Shown: positions 1-11,627 of the stretch, in pieces
Layout: each line of letters opens with the position of its first letter
Numbering within the stretch: the stretch's first letter is position 1
Assembly: GCF_020080835.1 (NCBI RefSeq)
Contig: NC_058163.1
Coordinates: forward strand, 15,573,095 to 15,637,094
Length of the DNA: 64,000 nt
Origin: Cotesia glomerata
Lineage: Eukaryota > Arthropoda > Insecta > Hymenoptera > Braconidae
Reading direction: 5' to 3'
Made by a program: the position numbers and the translations under genes
Notes under the pieces: model-generated
The model's input: the letters and a program-made list of their open reading frames with translations, nothing else
What the model was told of the DNA's origin: nothing
Database searches by the model: none

Positions 1-573
1 TGTTAAGAGCTGATTAGTTTTTGGAATCGATCGGTAGAGCTGTTTGAAAGTTATTCCAAAAAATGTCGAAGTTATGTTGAAAAAATCCTTATTTCCAAAT
101 ATTTCGTCGAGGATATCTCTCGAACTAATCAACCTATTTCCACGTTTTCGGCGGCAATCGACGCGGTTTTTTAACCTCTGAAATTATTCTCTGTCATCAA
201 AAACGATCCGAGAAGAAATGACGAAGTTATGTGAAAAAAACAGTTTTTTCGGTTTTATTTCGTTCACGCTATCTCTCGAACGAATCAACCGATTTTGACC
301 GGATTAGCGCCGATCGGCGTGGTTTTTTGACGTTAAGAGCTGATTAGTTTTTGAAATTGATCGATCGAGCCGTTTAAAAGATATTCCAAAAAAACCACTT
401 TCAAAAATGATTTTTTTCTAATATTTTTTGAGATTTTTCAAAATTTCTCAAAATCTATCGGTCCGAATCGGTTTAAATTCTTAATAAATCTAAGTTTGGC
501 GAAGCCCTTTCGAATGGAACCAACCGCGATGAAATCGGTTCAACCGTTCAAAAGTTATAAGTGATTCACATAC

Positions 574-640
<67 letters not shown>

Positions 641-790
641 GACATAGTGACAACCTCGCAGGGATAGTCAGGGAAGCTTCCTGTGACCTTCAAACGTCGA
701 GATCTGATGAAAACTCGATTTTTGCAAAACGGGGTGAAAACAATAACTTCCCGATTTTTGAAAATCTGAGATTTTTAGCGGGAAGTTAAA
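1..790 (+). repeat. Dispersed repeat, copy 1, with (AC)n tract and hairpin tail
   Basis: Copy 1 shares almost its whole length with 1404-2140. It contains internally repeated sub-units around the phrase CTCTCGAACGAATCAACC, then an (AC)n tract at about 576-636, then a conserved tail (GACATAGTGACAAC, GGGAAGCTTCCTGTGACC, CAAACGTCGAGATCTGATG). The tail ends in an inverted pair AACTTCCC ... GGGAAGTT that could fold as a hairpin. No coding capacity is seen. The 5' end lies off or at the window edge. Element class unknown; the fixed hairpin 3' end suggests a mobile repeat rather than a satellite. Confidence 0.75.
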
Positions 791-1071
791 AATAAATTAT
801 TGAATTTTTAATTAATACATAGATTTAAATTTTGGTGGAAGAATATTTATCAAAAAGGTAGTGTTGAAAAAAGATCCAACTATTGAGAGTATATTTGCTC
901 TATATGTATGTGTAATATTTTGATTTTATGTTCTTATAATTAATCAATACTTAATTACATAGATTTTTAATTTGTAAATTTTATTTAGCTCTTTTTATTT
1001 TCATTTTTCTAAATTAATTTTGATCGGATAATATATATATATTTATATTTTCTATTAAAATTCTTTTAACG

Positions 1072-1249
<178 letters not shown>

Positions 1250-1255
<6 letters not shown>

Positions 1256-1403
1256 GTGACAACATCGCGAGGGTAGTCAGGGAAGCTTCCTATGACCTTA
1301 AAACGTCGAGATCTGATGAAAACTCGATTTTTTTAAAACAGGGTGAAAACAATAACTTCCTAATTTTTGAAAATCTTCGATTTTGTTAGTGGGAAGTTAA
1401 AAA
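1250..1403 (+). repeat. 3' tail fragment of the (AC)n-linked repeat
   Basis: This matches only the tail of the copies at 1-790 and 1404-2140, from GACACAGTGACAAC through the AACTTCC ... GGGAAGTT inverted pair. It is directly preceded by a microsatellite, as in the full copies. Confidence 0.8.
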
Positions 1404-1912
1404 TGTCGCAGTGATTTTAAAAAAACACTTGTTTTCAAATCTTTTATTGACGATATCTTTTGAACTAATTAACCGATTTCTACGTTTTTGGCGGCAATCG
1501 ACGCGGTTTTTAAGCTCTATAAATTATGTTATGTCATCAAAAGTGATCCGAGAAGAAATGACGAAGTTATGTGAAAAAACACTTTTTCGGTTTTCGGTTT
1601 TCTTTCGTTCACGCTATCTCTCGAACGAATCAACCGATTTTGATCGGGTTGACGCCGATCGGCGTGGTTTTTCAAGCTTAAGGGCAGATTAGTTTTTGAA
1701 GTTGATCGATAGAGCCGTTTAAAAGATATTCCAAAAACTACTTTCAAAAATGATTTTTTCTTATTTTTTAAGATTTTCAAGATTTCTTAAAATCTATCGG
1801 TCCGAATCGGTTCAAATTCTCAGGAAATCTAAGTTCAGCGTAGCCCTTTCGAATGGCACCAACCGCGATGAAATCGGTTCAACCGTTCAAAAGTTATAAG
1901 CGAGTCACATAG

Positions 1913-1981
<69 letters not shown>

Positions 1982-2140
1982 TACATACAGACATAGTGAC
2001 AACATTGCGGGGGTAGTCAGGGAAGCTTCCTGTGACCTTCAAACGTCGAGATCTGATGAAAACTCGATTTTTGCCAAACGGGGTAAAAACAATAACTTCC
2101 CGATTTTTGAAAATCTGAGATTTTTAGCGGGAAGTTAAAA
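1404..2140 (+). repeat. Dispersed repeat, copy 2, with (AC)n tract and hairpin tail
   Basis: Direct-orientation copy of 1-790, with the same order of blocks: internal sub-units, (AC)n at about 1914-1978, GACATAGTGACAAC, and the AACTTCCC ... GGGAAGTT end. The frame crossing 1411-1692 is chance; it lies in repeat sequence and has no recognisable protein features. Confidence 0.75.
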
Positions 2141-2367
2141 ATTCACTATCGTTATATTTGAATTTTTTTCAATAATTTCAATTTCTCATTATATATCTAT
2201 AGATATATAATTTACATAGAGCGATTTTTTTTTAATTTTTTCCAATGAATATTTTTAAATAGGGTAATGAAAAATTTTGATAAATTTGTAAAATAATTTA
2301 ATGAATACTTGTGAATTAAATATTCAAAATAGTTAAATTAATAATCTGTGAAAATATTATATTCTAT

Positions 2368-2500
2368 GGGCCAGTTTTTCAAACCTGGATAAAATTTCAT
2401 CCACTGTTAAAATATATCTATATATTTCATGTTTATAGATATACTCACAATTATAATTTTATCCTAGATAAAATTTTATCTCGGATTGAAAAACTGGCCC
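2368..2500. mobile_element. PIF/Harbinger-type MITE, copy 1 (133 bp)
   Basis: The termini are perfect inverted GGGCCAGTTTTTCAA at both ends, flanked by the 3-bp direct repeat TAT (2365-2367 and 2501-2503). The interior is AT-rich and non-coding, with a second inverted pair around GGATAAAATTT. A 132-bp copy at 26566-26697 has the same ends and TAA duplications. GG-starting termini with 3-bp AT-only target duplications are typical of PIF/Harbinger non-autonomous elements; the superfamily is inferred from that. It sits about 60 bp upstream of the TATA box of the gene at 2657. Confidence 0.85.
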
Positions 2501-2561
2501 TATGTATTAAATGTGACGTTGATGGTTATTTATTACGTGGCAATTAAATTTAAATTGACTA

Positions 2562-2568
2562 TATAAAA
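2562..2568 (+). promoter_or_regulatory. Candidate TATA box of the 137-aa gene
   Basis: TATAAAA lies 89 bp upstream of the ATG at 2657, with an initiator-like TATCATA about 25-30 bp downstream. Spacing and sequence fit an RNA polymerase II core promoter. AT-rich DNA makes chance matches common, so support comes mainly from the good gene model that follows. Confidence 0.45.
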
Positions 2569-2656
2569 CAAATTAAAGGCGACATCGTATCATAGCAATA
2601 ATTTTCATACATAATAAAGAAAATTTTATTCTAATATCATAATATTGAGAATTAAA

Positions 2657-3469
2657 ATGGTAAAAATTAAATTGTTTGAGAACCAAGCAGTACGGACCTT
2701 TTTCCAGGGTCAAGCAACAAAGTAAGTTAACATTAATATCCTTTTAATTCAAATTTTTTTCTTTATAACCTCTAATGACATATCTATCTCAAATTAAAAA
2801 TCTAAATTTAAATTTAAAAATATTTATCTCAATGCAACTTGTATATGTCTTTGCAGTATCTATATGGTAGTATAATCAATTATTTTTTAATCTTTTAAAT
2901 GAGTACTAAGTATTGTAAAACCTTTTTTTCTAAAAAATAAGTATATTTATATATTTAAATAAAAAAATAGTTTACTAATTTTTTATTTTCTTAGTTTTAC
3001 AGGGTTTATTGCGAGAATATTAGGATTTAGGAGAGTAAATAATCAACGTAAATTTATTTTTCTGATTTCGGAGGGATTTTTGACAAGATACATGATATGT
3101 TTTGACAATCCTCTAAACGATGTATTGAAGAGGATGGAATTGCACCAGGTAAGTTTAAAATCGAAAAAAAAACTCAATTTTCTAAAATCTAGATGGAACC
3201 AATAACTTCCCAATTTTCAATTTTTTCACAGAAATTTAAAAAATAATTTATAACTTAATTATTCTTAATTTCAGATTGTTATTATTAAACGATCAAGACC
3301 AAGATTTGGGATTATTCAAGAACTAACTAACGATCCTCTTGTAAATGAATTCAGGTTCGAAATTAACAATATCCAAAATTTGATTATAACAAATATAAAA
3401 TTAGAAATGGACGATTTTATAAACATGCCTAATTTTGAAGTTGAGCTTGAATCAGAGGATGAAAATTAA
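2657..3469 (+). CDS. Three-exon gene for a 137-aa protein, possible OB-fold
   Basis: Exons at 2657-2721, 2995-3148 and 3275-3469 join in frame to 137 residues ending in TAA. Both introns have consensus borders (GTAAGT ... CTTAG, 273 bp; GTAAGT ... TTTCAG, 126 bp). The protein starts MVKIKLFENQAV, has hydrophobic strands around FIFLISEGF and IVIIKRSRPR, and ends in an acidic tail (ELESEDEN). The pattern strand, 'LISEG', 'NPL..VL', strand loosely recalls the N-terminal OB-fold of RPA70; this is a resemblance by eye only. No signal peptide or membrane segment is seen. There is no frameshift or internal stop across three exons, unlike nearly everything else here, so it may be a living gene. It could be a host gene, a captured gene, or a passenger of a mobile element. 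Function unknown. Confidence 0.6.
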
Positions 3470-4560
3470 GGTATTATCTAGATAATCTTGTTAACTCTAT
3501 ATTAGGTATAATTTTTTAAAATTACTATAAAATAATAAAAAAATTAAATTAAATATAAAAAGTTAAAGCAATAAAAAAAAAATATTCAAATGAGAAAAAT
3601 ATAAAAAGTTGATTGGAGAAATAACAATTATAACATCAGAAAAAAAGAAAAAAAAAAGTTGAGAATAAAGAAAAAAAAAATATAAAATAAAATGAAAAAA
3701 TTAAAAAAAAACTATCAGTAAGTACTTAATTAAGAATATCTGCTGTGTTTTATGTTATTTTTTTTTCAGAAATTTATTTACTTAGTGGTTACAATCATCA
3801 CCATTTTACTATGGGAACTCAAGTTTAAAAAAAAATATTCAACTCCTTAAACCAGAAGCACAAGTTCAAAAATTTTTTAATGAATGTGAGAAAGTTTTGG
3901 TAAAATAAATAATTGAGGACATGAAAATTAAAGTGTGTTAATATTAAAGTATTTATTATTATTGTGTTTTATTTGTATAACTTTACAGTTTTATGCAAGT
4001 TTATTTTCTATTATCAAAGTATTTATATTTAAAAAATTAATTTTAAAAAAATATTAATAATCGATAAATTTTCTATATAATTATTTTTTAACATTTTGCA
4101 TGTATTTCAATATAATAAAATAATTTTCAGTTAAAAACCAGCCTTAAATGCTCAATATTTTTGACAATTTTTTTTTTTTCAGTTCAATCCTAATATTTTT
4201 TGAATTTTTTTCCAAACTATAAATTATTTATTTGATTTAATTCTTGAAGTTTGTAACGTATTCTTTCTATTTTAATTTATATCTATTAACTTCACTGCAT
4301 AAAGAGTTTGTTTTTATAATAATATTCATTGAACATTATTATTGATTCAAGATATTAAATAATCATGTTATTAATTTACGTATATTGAAATAAGTTTAAA
4401 ATTAATGAGAAACTAAGATTGATATTATATAAATACTAATTCAATTTTTTTTCTAATATATCTGATTTAAATTATTGATTGAGAAAAATTTGAAGAAATT
4501 GTGTCGATATATAGATATACAATAATCATCCATATTATTTTCAATTTATATTTATTCTTC
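3470..4560. other. Non-coding, possible 3' UTR of the 137-aa gene
   Basis: A polypyrimidine-AG acceptor precedes a mixed-composition stretch at about 3769-3900, and AATAAA occurs at 3904-3909. This could be a spliced 3' UTR exon plus polyadenylation signal, but no donor can be assigned with certainty. The remainder is AT-rich DNA with A and T homopolymer runs. Confidence 0.3.
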
Positions 4561-6002
4561 TCAATTGGTTGATGATTGGAATACTTGGGAAGGGAATTGA
4601 CTAATAAGGTATTTTTTAATTGTCTTAATATCTAATTTTATTTATTATAGAAATAATTTGTGCTATACACTGAAAAAATAGATAGATGTTGAATCGGGAC
4701 TCTATCTGGGTGCATTACTTGGATGAAATCCCGGTGAAACCCCTATTTTTTTATTATAAATTAGGATAGTTTTGAAATTAAAATATTTACCTAAATTATT
4801 TTTTTTTTAAGATTAAATTTTTTTTCTGAGTTTTGATATTCTGACAAAAACATATTATTTTTATCATTTTAATTTTTTTATTACGACTAGAAAATTTCGG
4901 CAATAAACTTTTTTTTAACAAATTCAAAATTAATTTTTGTCTTGAATATTCTCAGATCCATATCGGAAAATTAAATTTTTTGAAAAACTTAAAAATTTTT
5001 AAAAAAATTAAAATTCATGGAAAAATAAAAATTTTTAAAAATCTAAAAAAAATTTGAAATATCTTCATTTAAAGAGTAAAAATTGAAAAAAAATGGTGTG
5101 TGTACTTATGTATACTTATGTAAAATATATACTTGCGCGCGCATCGTAAAATTTACTCTCATCAATTTTTCATAACGCGCCTAAAGAAGTATAACTTTAA
5201 AAATTTAAAAATTAGGAAATCGGTTGACCCTGAAGGCTATCTCTGCAACTTCCCGCTACTTTCGTAATTAATTTAAGCGCTTAACATTGCACCTATGACG
5301 TTTTTGAGCTATAGGTTTTGTACAAGGCTCTGTGACAAAAACCTTGCCCAAGCATATGTTACTGGGTGGGGGGGGGGGAGGGATTATCCTGCTGCAGAGT
5401 GATAAAATCTTGGTGTTGCTCCTAAATTATTTCCCCTTACTAGATAGCGTCCCGGTGCAGCAATTATTTATTTTTCCGGGTATTCTAAATATTGGTACCT
5501 TTTTGAATAATTAAAATTAAACAATTAAATTGAATTCTCATTTGAGAAGACATTTTATGTATACTTTAGTTTAAAATTTCTTTTATTAATTATTAAGAAC
5601 AATAATTGCTACGAAGTTAAATATAAAATAAAAATTTGATATGATCAAATCTCAATGATTCAGTAAAAATAAAGAAATCATATCAATAGTTAAATGTTAG
5701 TAACTTTTAACTATTCAATTTTGATACTGAGTTACTGAGTTAAATTACTGTTAAAGAGGAAGCAGTCTGTTGTTACTCAGACGGCGAAGGTCTCGGTCCA
5801 CCTGATTTCCAGGTCTTTTTCTTAATGTACCCAGAGATCGAACCTATTATAATTAACACTAGTCAAAGTATTTTTTACGAAAAAAAAAATAGTTTTAAGA
5901 TTCAGAATCTGATTACGCAGATATGTTCATTCCGTTTGACGTATATATACATAAGAAAAAAAATAGATATCTTTTAAATAATATTTTCTCTATGATGAGC
6001 GA
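4561..6002. other. AT-rich intergenic DNA with a small shared repeat
   Basis: No gene is supported. The segment 5222-5258 (GGTTGACCCTGAAGGC ... CTGCAACTTCCCGCTA) recurs in inverted orientation at about 25490-25552, marking a diverged dispersed repeat. A G-run at 5354-5368 lies in a 60-codon chance frame. Confidence 0.5.
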
Positions 6003-6083
6003 AAATACAAAAAATTTTTCATAAGGTGCATCATGAGGATAAATGCAATAGTAAGTCTTCTATGAAATGTACTGATAATTATA
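6003..6083 (+). repeat. Diverged copy of the 60-bp motif found beyond the Helentron
   Basis: The stretch around GCATCATGAGGATAAATGCAATAG and CTTCTATGAAAT matches the repeated motif at 15860, 16374 and 16879 (GCGTCATGAGGACAAATGC). It lies on the 5' side of the Helentron coding block while the better copies lie on the 3' side, in the same orientation. It may mark a target sequence or a terminal sequence of the element. Confidence 0.6.
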
Positions 6084-6752
6084 AATATATTTTTATTTAT
6101 CAAATTATTTGGATAGTTCTAAGTATTTGGATAAATGAAATTTACTAAGCAATAATAATTACAATAAAAAAACAATAATAATTACGATAAAAAAAAAATA
6201 CCAATGTTTAAATTTTTTCACCACTATTTTATTGAAAATAATATTATAATTCTCAATAATTCTCTCATTTAAAATGACAGTATATGATATTTTTTTTTTT
6301 TTTTATTTTTCTCAGATTAAAGTTTATAATTGGAATAAGTAGTTCTAAAATAAAGTTAAAATTGGATGAAGACGCTTTAAGTCAACAAAATATTTGAAAA
6401 AATACATTAATAGGTATACCAATTTTAGTTAGTTGCTTAATTTTTTTTAAGTAATTTTACTCTCTAAATATTTATCAATATTAATCTACTTTTTACATCC
6501 ACATTGTCATATAAAATCGTTTTTTCAGGGGTCTTAATTTTAAACATAAATAATTTTCATTTTTTTTTAATTTTAATAACCAGTGATTAGTGACTTATTG
6601 TGAACATTTCACTATTTTTTTATGTAATCAGATGAGATTCATGTTTATAATATAATAAAGTAAATCTGTTATTATATTATCATTTGGTTTCTCATCTGAT
6701 ACGTTATAAAAAAAATCAGTGTTGAAAACATTTTTGACAGAACCATTTAAAA

Positions 6753-9700
6753 ATGCCGAAATTAAAACGGAAAAGTTATGATCAAGAAAAAAGGGAAAAC
6801 ACAGATTCAAATCGGAAAATGAATCAGAAGAATAATATTAAAAACAATGTTGAAGGAAAAAATATTTTATCCGTACAAGCAAGGCAACAACGGTATCTTT
6901 CAATAGATAAAAATTTATGTTTGCATAGAAAAAGAATGAAAACATATCAGAATTCATCGAATTATAAAAAAAAAAATAAAATTTACCAAAAACTTAGACT
7001 CGCCAATGATAATAATTACAAAAAGCACTTGGAAAACTTGAAAATATGTCAAAAAATAAGATTACAAGATTTAGTAAAAAGAAAGAATCATCAAGAAAAC
7101 TTGAAAATAAGTCAAAAAATAAGATTACAAGATCCAACAAAAAGAAAGAATCATCAAGAAAACTTGAAAATATGTCAAAAAATAAGATTACAAGATCCAA
7201 AAAAAAGAAAGAATCATCAAGAAAACTTGAAAATATGTCAAAAAATAAGATTACAAGATCCAATAAAGAGAAAAAATCATCAAAATTTATCAATACAATT
7301 ACAAAATAAACGATTAAAAGATAAATATAAACGAAGAATACATGACGATATAAATAAAAAGTGTCAATCAAGAAGATTATTAAATGATAAGAAAAAAGAT
7401 TTACATAATGAGAATAATAAAAAATATCAAAGTAAAAGATTATGTATTCGAAGTAAACGAGAAATACATAACAACAAATTAAGTTTTTATCAGAAAGAAA
7501 GATTGAAGAATGAACAACTTAAGAAAATACACATTCTTCGTGTTTCTAGATCTAAGTTGTTAAAGAAAGATAAAAACGAATATTTACAACGTCAAAAGTT
7601 ATTTGATAAATTTAATAAATCAAAATTAGAAGGTCCAACATATGAGTGTTCTTCCTGTTTTCGCTTATGGTTTAAATCTTCAGTTAAATTTATTAAAAAA
7701 AAAGATTTAGAACAAAATGATTTATCATCAATCCATTTAATATGTAAGAAATCGAATGATTCTATAATAGGATTTTTGTGTTCAAGTTGTGAAAGGGCGA
7801 TAAAAAACAATAAAATTCCGTCGTTGTCTATGTATCATGAAGAACTACAATTTCCAGAAGTACCGGATGAAATTCTGAACTTGACTGATTTAGAAGAAAG
7901 ATTCATATGTCCTCGTATTCCGTTCATGATGATTCGAGCAATTATAAATGATGGTCAATATTTTGTTAAAGGTCGAGCAGTCAATGTACCAACAAATGTT
8001 GAAAGTTCTGTGAACATTCTTCCGAGAGTCCAATCTGAAGCGATGATTATTCCAATTTGCTTTAGAAGGAAAAAATCATTTAAAACAAATGTTATGTTTG
8101 AAAATGTTCGTCCGCAAATGATAAAGAAAGCTGCTATAGTATTACAAAACTCAGAAGTTTATGAATACTGTAATATACATTTGGATTTTCAACGAGTAAA
8201 AAATAATTTTTCTGAATTAAATGATTTTGAACATAACTATTCCAGTGATAGTAACAATGTCAATATAAATTCTGAGAAAAATATTGATGCTTCTGATTAT
8301 AATGACAATAATTCATCTGATGTCGAATCTGAAGATGAAGAACCTGTTAATATAGAAGATGAATCATCTCTTTTAATGACTCAAGCTATTATATTTGCTC
8401 CCGGTGAAGGTCAAATGCCAGTTTCATTGTTTGATAAATATACTGAGGCTTTAAGTTTTATCAAGATTTATGGAGGTAAATTAATCTCTCAGCCGAAACA
8501 TTTAACATATCAGAATTGGATTAAATCTGAAATAATGAGATCAGATCGTCGCTGTGCTACTATTCTTAAATTATTTTTTTCAGCATTGAAGCTTAGAGTA
8601 TCGAAAATCACGTCAAGTATAAGTTTTTGCTTACGTAAAAATAAAATGAAGTCAAACTCCATCAAAGCAGAAGATATGCTTGATGAAAATAAAGTTAAAT
8701 ATATGGAGCTAAATGATAATGGATTTAAATTTTTATCTCATGATCGCGGATCGCCATCTTTTTGGGAGGAGAAAAAGAAAAATGTTTTTGCATTATTTCG
8801 ACAATTAGGTCCTCCAAGTATATTTTTTACTTTATCAGCAGCAGAAACAAAGTGGCCTGAATTAATCGTGATGTTAAAAAAAGTTATTGATAAAGAAGAA
8901 ATTTCATTAATAGAAGCAGAAAAAATGGATTATAAAGAAAAAGCTAGATTGATTAGTAATGATCCAGTTACCATAGCAAGATATTTCGATTACCGAATAA
9001 GAGAATTATTTAAAGTAATGAAAGAGAAAAACAGTATTTTTCGAGAACACGTTATAATGGATTTCTATTATAGGATTGAATTTCAACAAAGAGGTTCTCC
9101 ACATATTCATTGTTTATTATGGCTTAAAGATGCACCTTATTATAATGATGAAAATGAAAATAATTCGAATCTCATTACATTTATTGATAAATTTATTACA
9201 TGTTCAAAAAAGCTTGTTTCAGAAGATCTTATTAAGCTTCAAACTCATAAACATACATTCACTTGTAAAAAAGGAAGAAAACAAACAAAGTGTCGTTTTG
9301 ATATTCCATTCTTTCCCATGTATAAAACATGTATTTTGAAACCCTTGTCAGACACAGAAAAAGAACGGAAAAGTCAATTGCAAAAATTTCGTGAAGAAAT
9401 ACAAGTATTTTTAGAAAATAACTTCAGAAACGAAATAAATATTACAATAGATCATATGCTAAAAACATTTAATATAACTTATGATAGGTACATAGAAATC
9501 ATACGCAGTGGTTTGCGTCGACCAACAGTTATGCTGAGTAGAAGAAATCCAAATGAATGTATGATCAATTCTTATAATCAAGAAATATTAAAACTACATT
9601 CTGCAAATATGGATATCCAATTTATACTAGATATGTACTCATGTGCAAGTTATGTATTAAATTATTTGAATAAATCTATCTCCGGTCTTTCACGATTAAT

Positions 9701-11627
9701 GTACGATGTAACAAATGAAGTTAAACGAGGAAATTATACAATGAAAGAACAATTAAGATTGATTGCAAATTCTTTCTTAAAAGCAAGTGAATTCGGTTCA
9801 CAGGAAGCAGTTTATTATATTTTAGCATTACCTCTTTCAATGTGTTCAAGAGAGGTGGTTTTTGTCAATACAAATCATCCGGAAAATAGAATTCAAATAG
9901 TTAAATCAAAACAAGAACTTCAGAAATTATCATCAAATTCAAGAGATATTTATATAAAAGATACACTAGACCACTATGTAAATCGCCCATATGAGTTAGA
10001 AAATATTTATCTTGCTTCTTTTATAGCTTGGTATAATTACTCTTCGAAAGATTATCCTAAAAAAAATGAAACTTACAATGATAAAGACTATGATGATGAT
10101 GATGATAATTTAATAAATAATAATTTATCATTAAAACTCATTGATAGTTCTGGTTTTGTTCGAAAAAGAAATAAATCAAAAATTCTTAGATTCATAAACT
10201 ATGATGAGCAAAAAGATAAAGAAAATTTTATTAGAGAAAACGTAATGTTATTTATACCATGGCGAAATGAAAATATTCTTAGAACGTCTTCTTGTGAATT
10301 ATTTTCAGAAAATCTTGATTTAATCAAAGAAAGAAGATTGGAATATATATATAATGAAAATGTAGAGATTGTATTAAAAGAAGCGATGCAAAAAATAATA
10401 AATGAATCAGACGATGGAAATGAGACGAATGGATACACACCAAAAAACTTGGAAGTTTTTAATGATCCTTCTCAAGCGGGGGATATCGCTATAGAAATGA
10501 ATGAAAATATGAACGAAATTAAAGATTTAAATTGTAAAAAAGATATTTATTACGTATCAATACCGCGATTAATTTCTGAAGAAAATTTTATTAATTTAAT
10601 TGGTTTTCTTAATGAGAAACAAAGAATTTTTTTATTGCACATTTTACATTGTTTTAAAATTAAATCATTACCATTATATCATTGTGTGATTGGTGGAGCC
10701 GGCGTTGGGAAATCTCGATTAATTGAAGCTATTTATCAATGCTTGCTTCGCTTATTAAATTTTAATTCCGATAATCTAGAATCGATTAAAATTTTGTTAT
10801 GTGCTCCAACCGGAAAAGCAGCATTTGGAATAAAAGGAGCGACCTTACATGCAGCTTTTATATTGCCATACAATCAATGCTCGACAGAACTTACTCCATT
10901 AAGTAGTGGTTCCCGAAATACTTTATTTGCAAAATTAAAAGATCTTAGTTTGATTATAATCGATGAAATAAGTATGGTCGGTTCACGAATGATTCAACAA
11001 GTTGATAGTCGATTAAAGCAAATTTTTCAAACTTCAAAACCTTTTGGAGGAGTTTCAGTGATTGTATTTGGTGATTTCAATCAATTAGCTCCTGTGGGTG
11101 ACAGATATGTTTTTGAAGCTCATACAACAGATCTATATGGAGACATTATCGGTAACCCTTTGTGGAATTTATTCACAAGTTATGAATTGACAGAAATAAT
11201 GCGACAAAAAAATGATGTAAAATTTGCTAAAGCTCTTAACAATTTAGCTAATGGTACATTGACTGAAAATGACATGAGTCTTTTTGAATCTAGAATAGTA
11301 AAAGCTAATAATGATATACCAGAAGGTGCAATTCATCTATTTCGTACAAATGATGAAGTTGATAGTTTTAACATAAACATAATAAATAAAGATATTCATA
11401 AAAAAAATATTATTGCAAATGACAAAATTAAAGAAAAGACCTCGAAAATCATGGAACAAAATTTACTTAATTTATGTAAAACCATAGAAACTAAAAATGC
11501 ACAAGGATTACCTTCTAATCTTTTATTAAGCATTGGTATTAAATATATGGTGACTGTAAATATTGACGTTGAAGATGGGCTTGTTAATGGTGCAGTAGGT
11601 ATTACAAGGTATATTACAAGGATATGA
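6753..11627 (+). CDS. Helentron Rep-helicase (HUH endonuclease + PIF1-like helicase)
   Basis: The frame gives 1,624 residues. Order: Lys/Arg-rich N-terminus with four 21-residue repeats (core ENLKICQKIRLQDP); cysteine pairs YECSSC and FLCSSC near residues 295-350, a Zn finger; acidic linker; Helitron-like N domain (FFTLSAAETKWPEL); the HUH motif PHIHCLLW with histidines at about 784 and 786; a two-tyrosine motif SYVLNYLNK; then the helicase with Walker A GGAGVGKSR (about 1314-1322), Walker B IIIDE (D1404, E1405) and GDFNQLAP. Rep nicks and joins single strands and the helicase unwinds during rolling-circle transposition. The catalytic residues look present. The frame ends early because of a frameshift next to a near-tandem TATTACAAGG duplication; helicase motifs V-VI follow in another frame at 11606-11964. 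The ATG at 6753 is the first in frame before the basic region. Confidence 0.88.
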   Translation: MPKLKRKSYDQEKRENTDSNRKMNQKNNIKNNVEGKNILSVQARQQRYLSIDKNLCLHRKRMKTYQNSSNYKKKNKIYQKLRLANDNNYKKHLENLKICQKIRLQDLVKRKNHQENLKISQKIRLQDPTKRKNHQENLKICQKIRLQDPKKRKNHQENLKICQKIRLQDPIKRKNHQNLSIQLQNKRLKDKYKRRIHDDINKKCQSRRLLNDKKKDLHNENNKKYQSKRLCIRSKREIHNNKLSFYQKERLKNEQLKKIHILRVSRSKLLKKDKNEYLQRQKLFDKFNKSKLEGPTYECSSCFRLWFKSSVKFIKKKDLEQNDLSSIHLICKKSNDSIIGFLCSSCERAIKNNKIPSLSMYHEELQFPEVPDEILNLTDLEERFICPRIPFMMIRAIINDGQYFVKGRAVNVPTNVESSVNILPRVQSEAMIIPICFRRKKSFKTNVMFENVRPQMIKKAAIVLQNSEVYEYCNIHLDFQRVKNNFSELNDFEHNYSSDSNNVNINSEKNIDASDYNDNNSSDVESEDEEPVNIEDESSLLMTQAIIFAPGEGQMPVSLFDKYTEALSFIKIYGGKLISQPKHLTYQNWIKSEIMRSDRRCATILKLFFSALKLRVSKITSSISFCLRKNKMKSNSIKAEDMLDENKVKYMELNDNGFKFLSHDRGSPSFWEEKKKNVFALFRQLGPPSIFFTLSAAETKWPELIVMLKKVIDKEEISLIEAEKMDYKEKARLISNDPVTIARYFDYRIRELFKVMKEKNSIFREHVIMDFYYRIEFQQRGSPHIHCLLWLKDAPYYNDENENNSNLITFIDKFITCSKKLVSEDLIKLQTHKHTFTCKKGRKQTKCRFDIPFFPMYKTCILKPLSDTEKERKSQLQKFREEIQVFLENNFRNEINITIDHMLKTFNITYDRYIEIIRSGLRRPTVMLSRRNPNECMINSYNQEILKLHSANMDIQFILDMYSCASYVLNYLNKSISGLSRLMYDVTNEVKRGNYTMKEQLRLIANSFLKASEFGSQEAVYYILALPLSMCSREVVFVNTNHPENRIQIVKSKQELQKLSSNSRDIYIKDTLDHYVNRPYELENIYLASFIAWYNYSSKDYPKKNETYNDKDYDDDDDNLINNNLSLKLIDSSGFVRKRNKSKILRFINYDEQKDKENFIRENVMLFIPWRNENILRTSSCELFSENLDLIKERRLEYIYNENVEIVLKEAMQKIINESDDGNETNGYTPKNLEVFNDPSQAGDIAIEMNENMNEIKDLNCKKDIYYVSIPRLISEENFINLIGFLNEKQRIFLLHILHCFKIKSLPLYHCVIGGAGVGKSRLIEAIYQCLLRLLNFNSDNLESIKILLCAPTGKAAFGIKGATLHAAFILPYNQCSTELTPLSSGSRNTLFAKLKDLSLIIIDEISMVGSRMIQQVDSRLKQIFQTSKPFGGVSVIVFGDFNQLAPVGDRYVFEAHTTDLYGDIIGNPLWNLFTSYELTEIMRQKNDVKFAKALNNLANGTLTENDMSLFESRIVKANNDIPEGAIHLFRTNDEVDSFNINIINKDIHKKNIIANDKIKEKTSKIMEQNLLNLCKTIETKNAQGLPSNLLLSIGIKYMVTVNIDVEDGLVNGAVGITRYITRI
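7026..7290 (+). repeat. 63-bp coding minisatellite inside the Helentron N-terminus
   Basis: Four near-identical 63-bp units (for example ACTTGAAAAT at 7036 and 7099, exactly 63 apart) encode 21-residue basic repeats. The period is a multiple of three, so copy number can change without breaking the frame. Confidence 0.9.

Noticed and set aside
5332..5514. 60-codon frame with a run of glycines
   Set aside because: Short, in a G homopolymer, no neighbour, motif or splice support.
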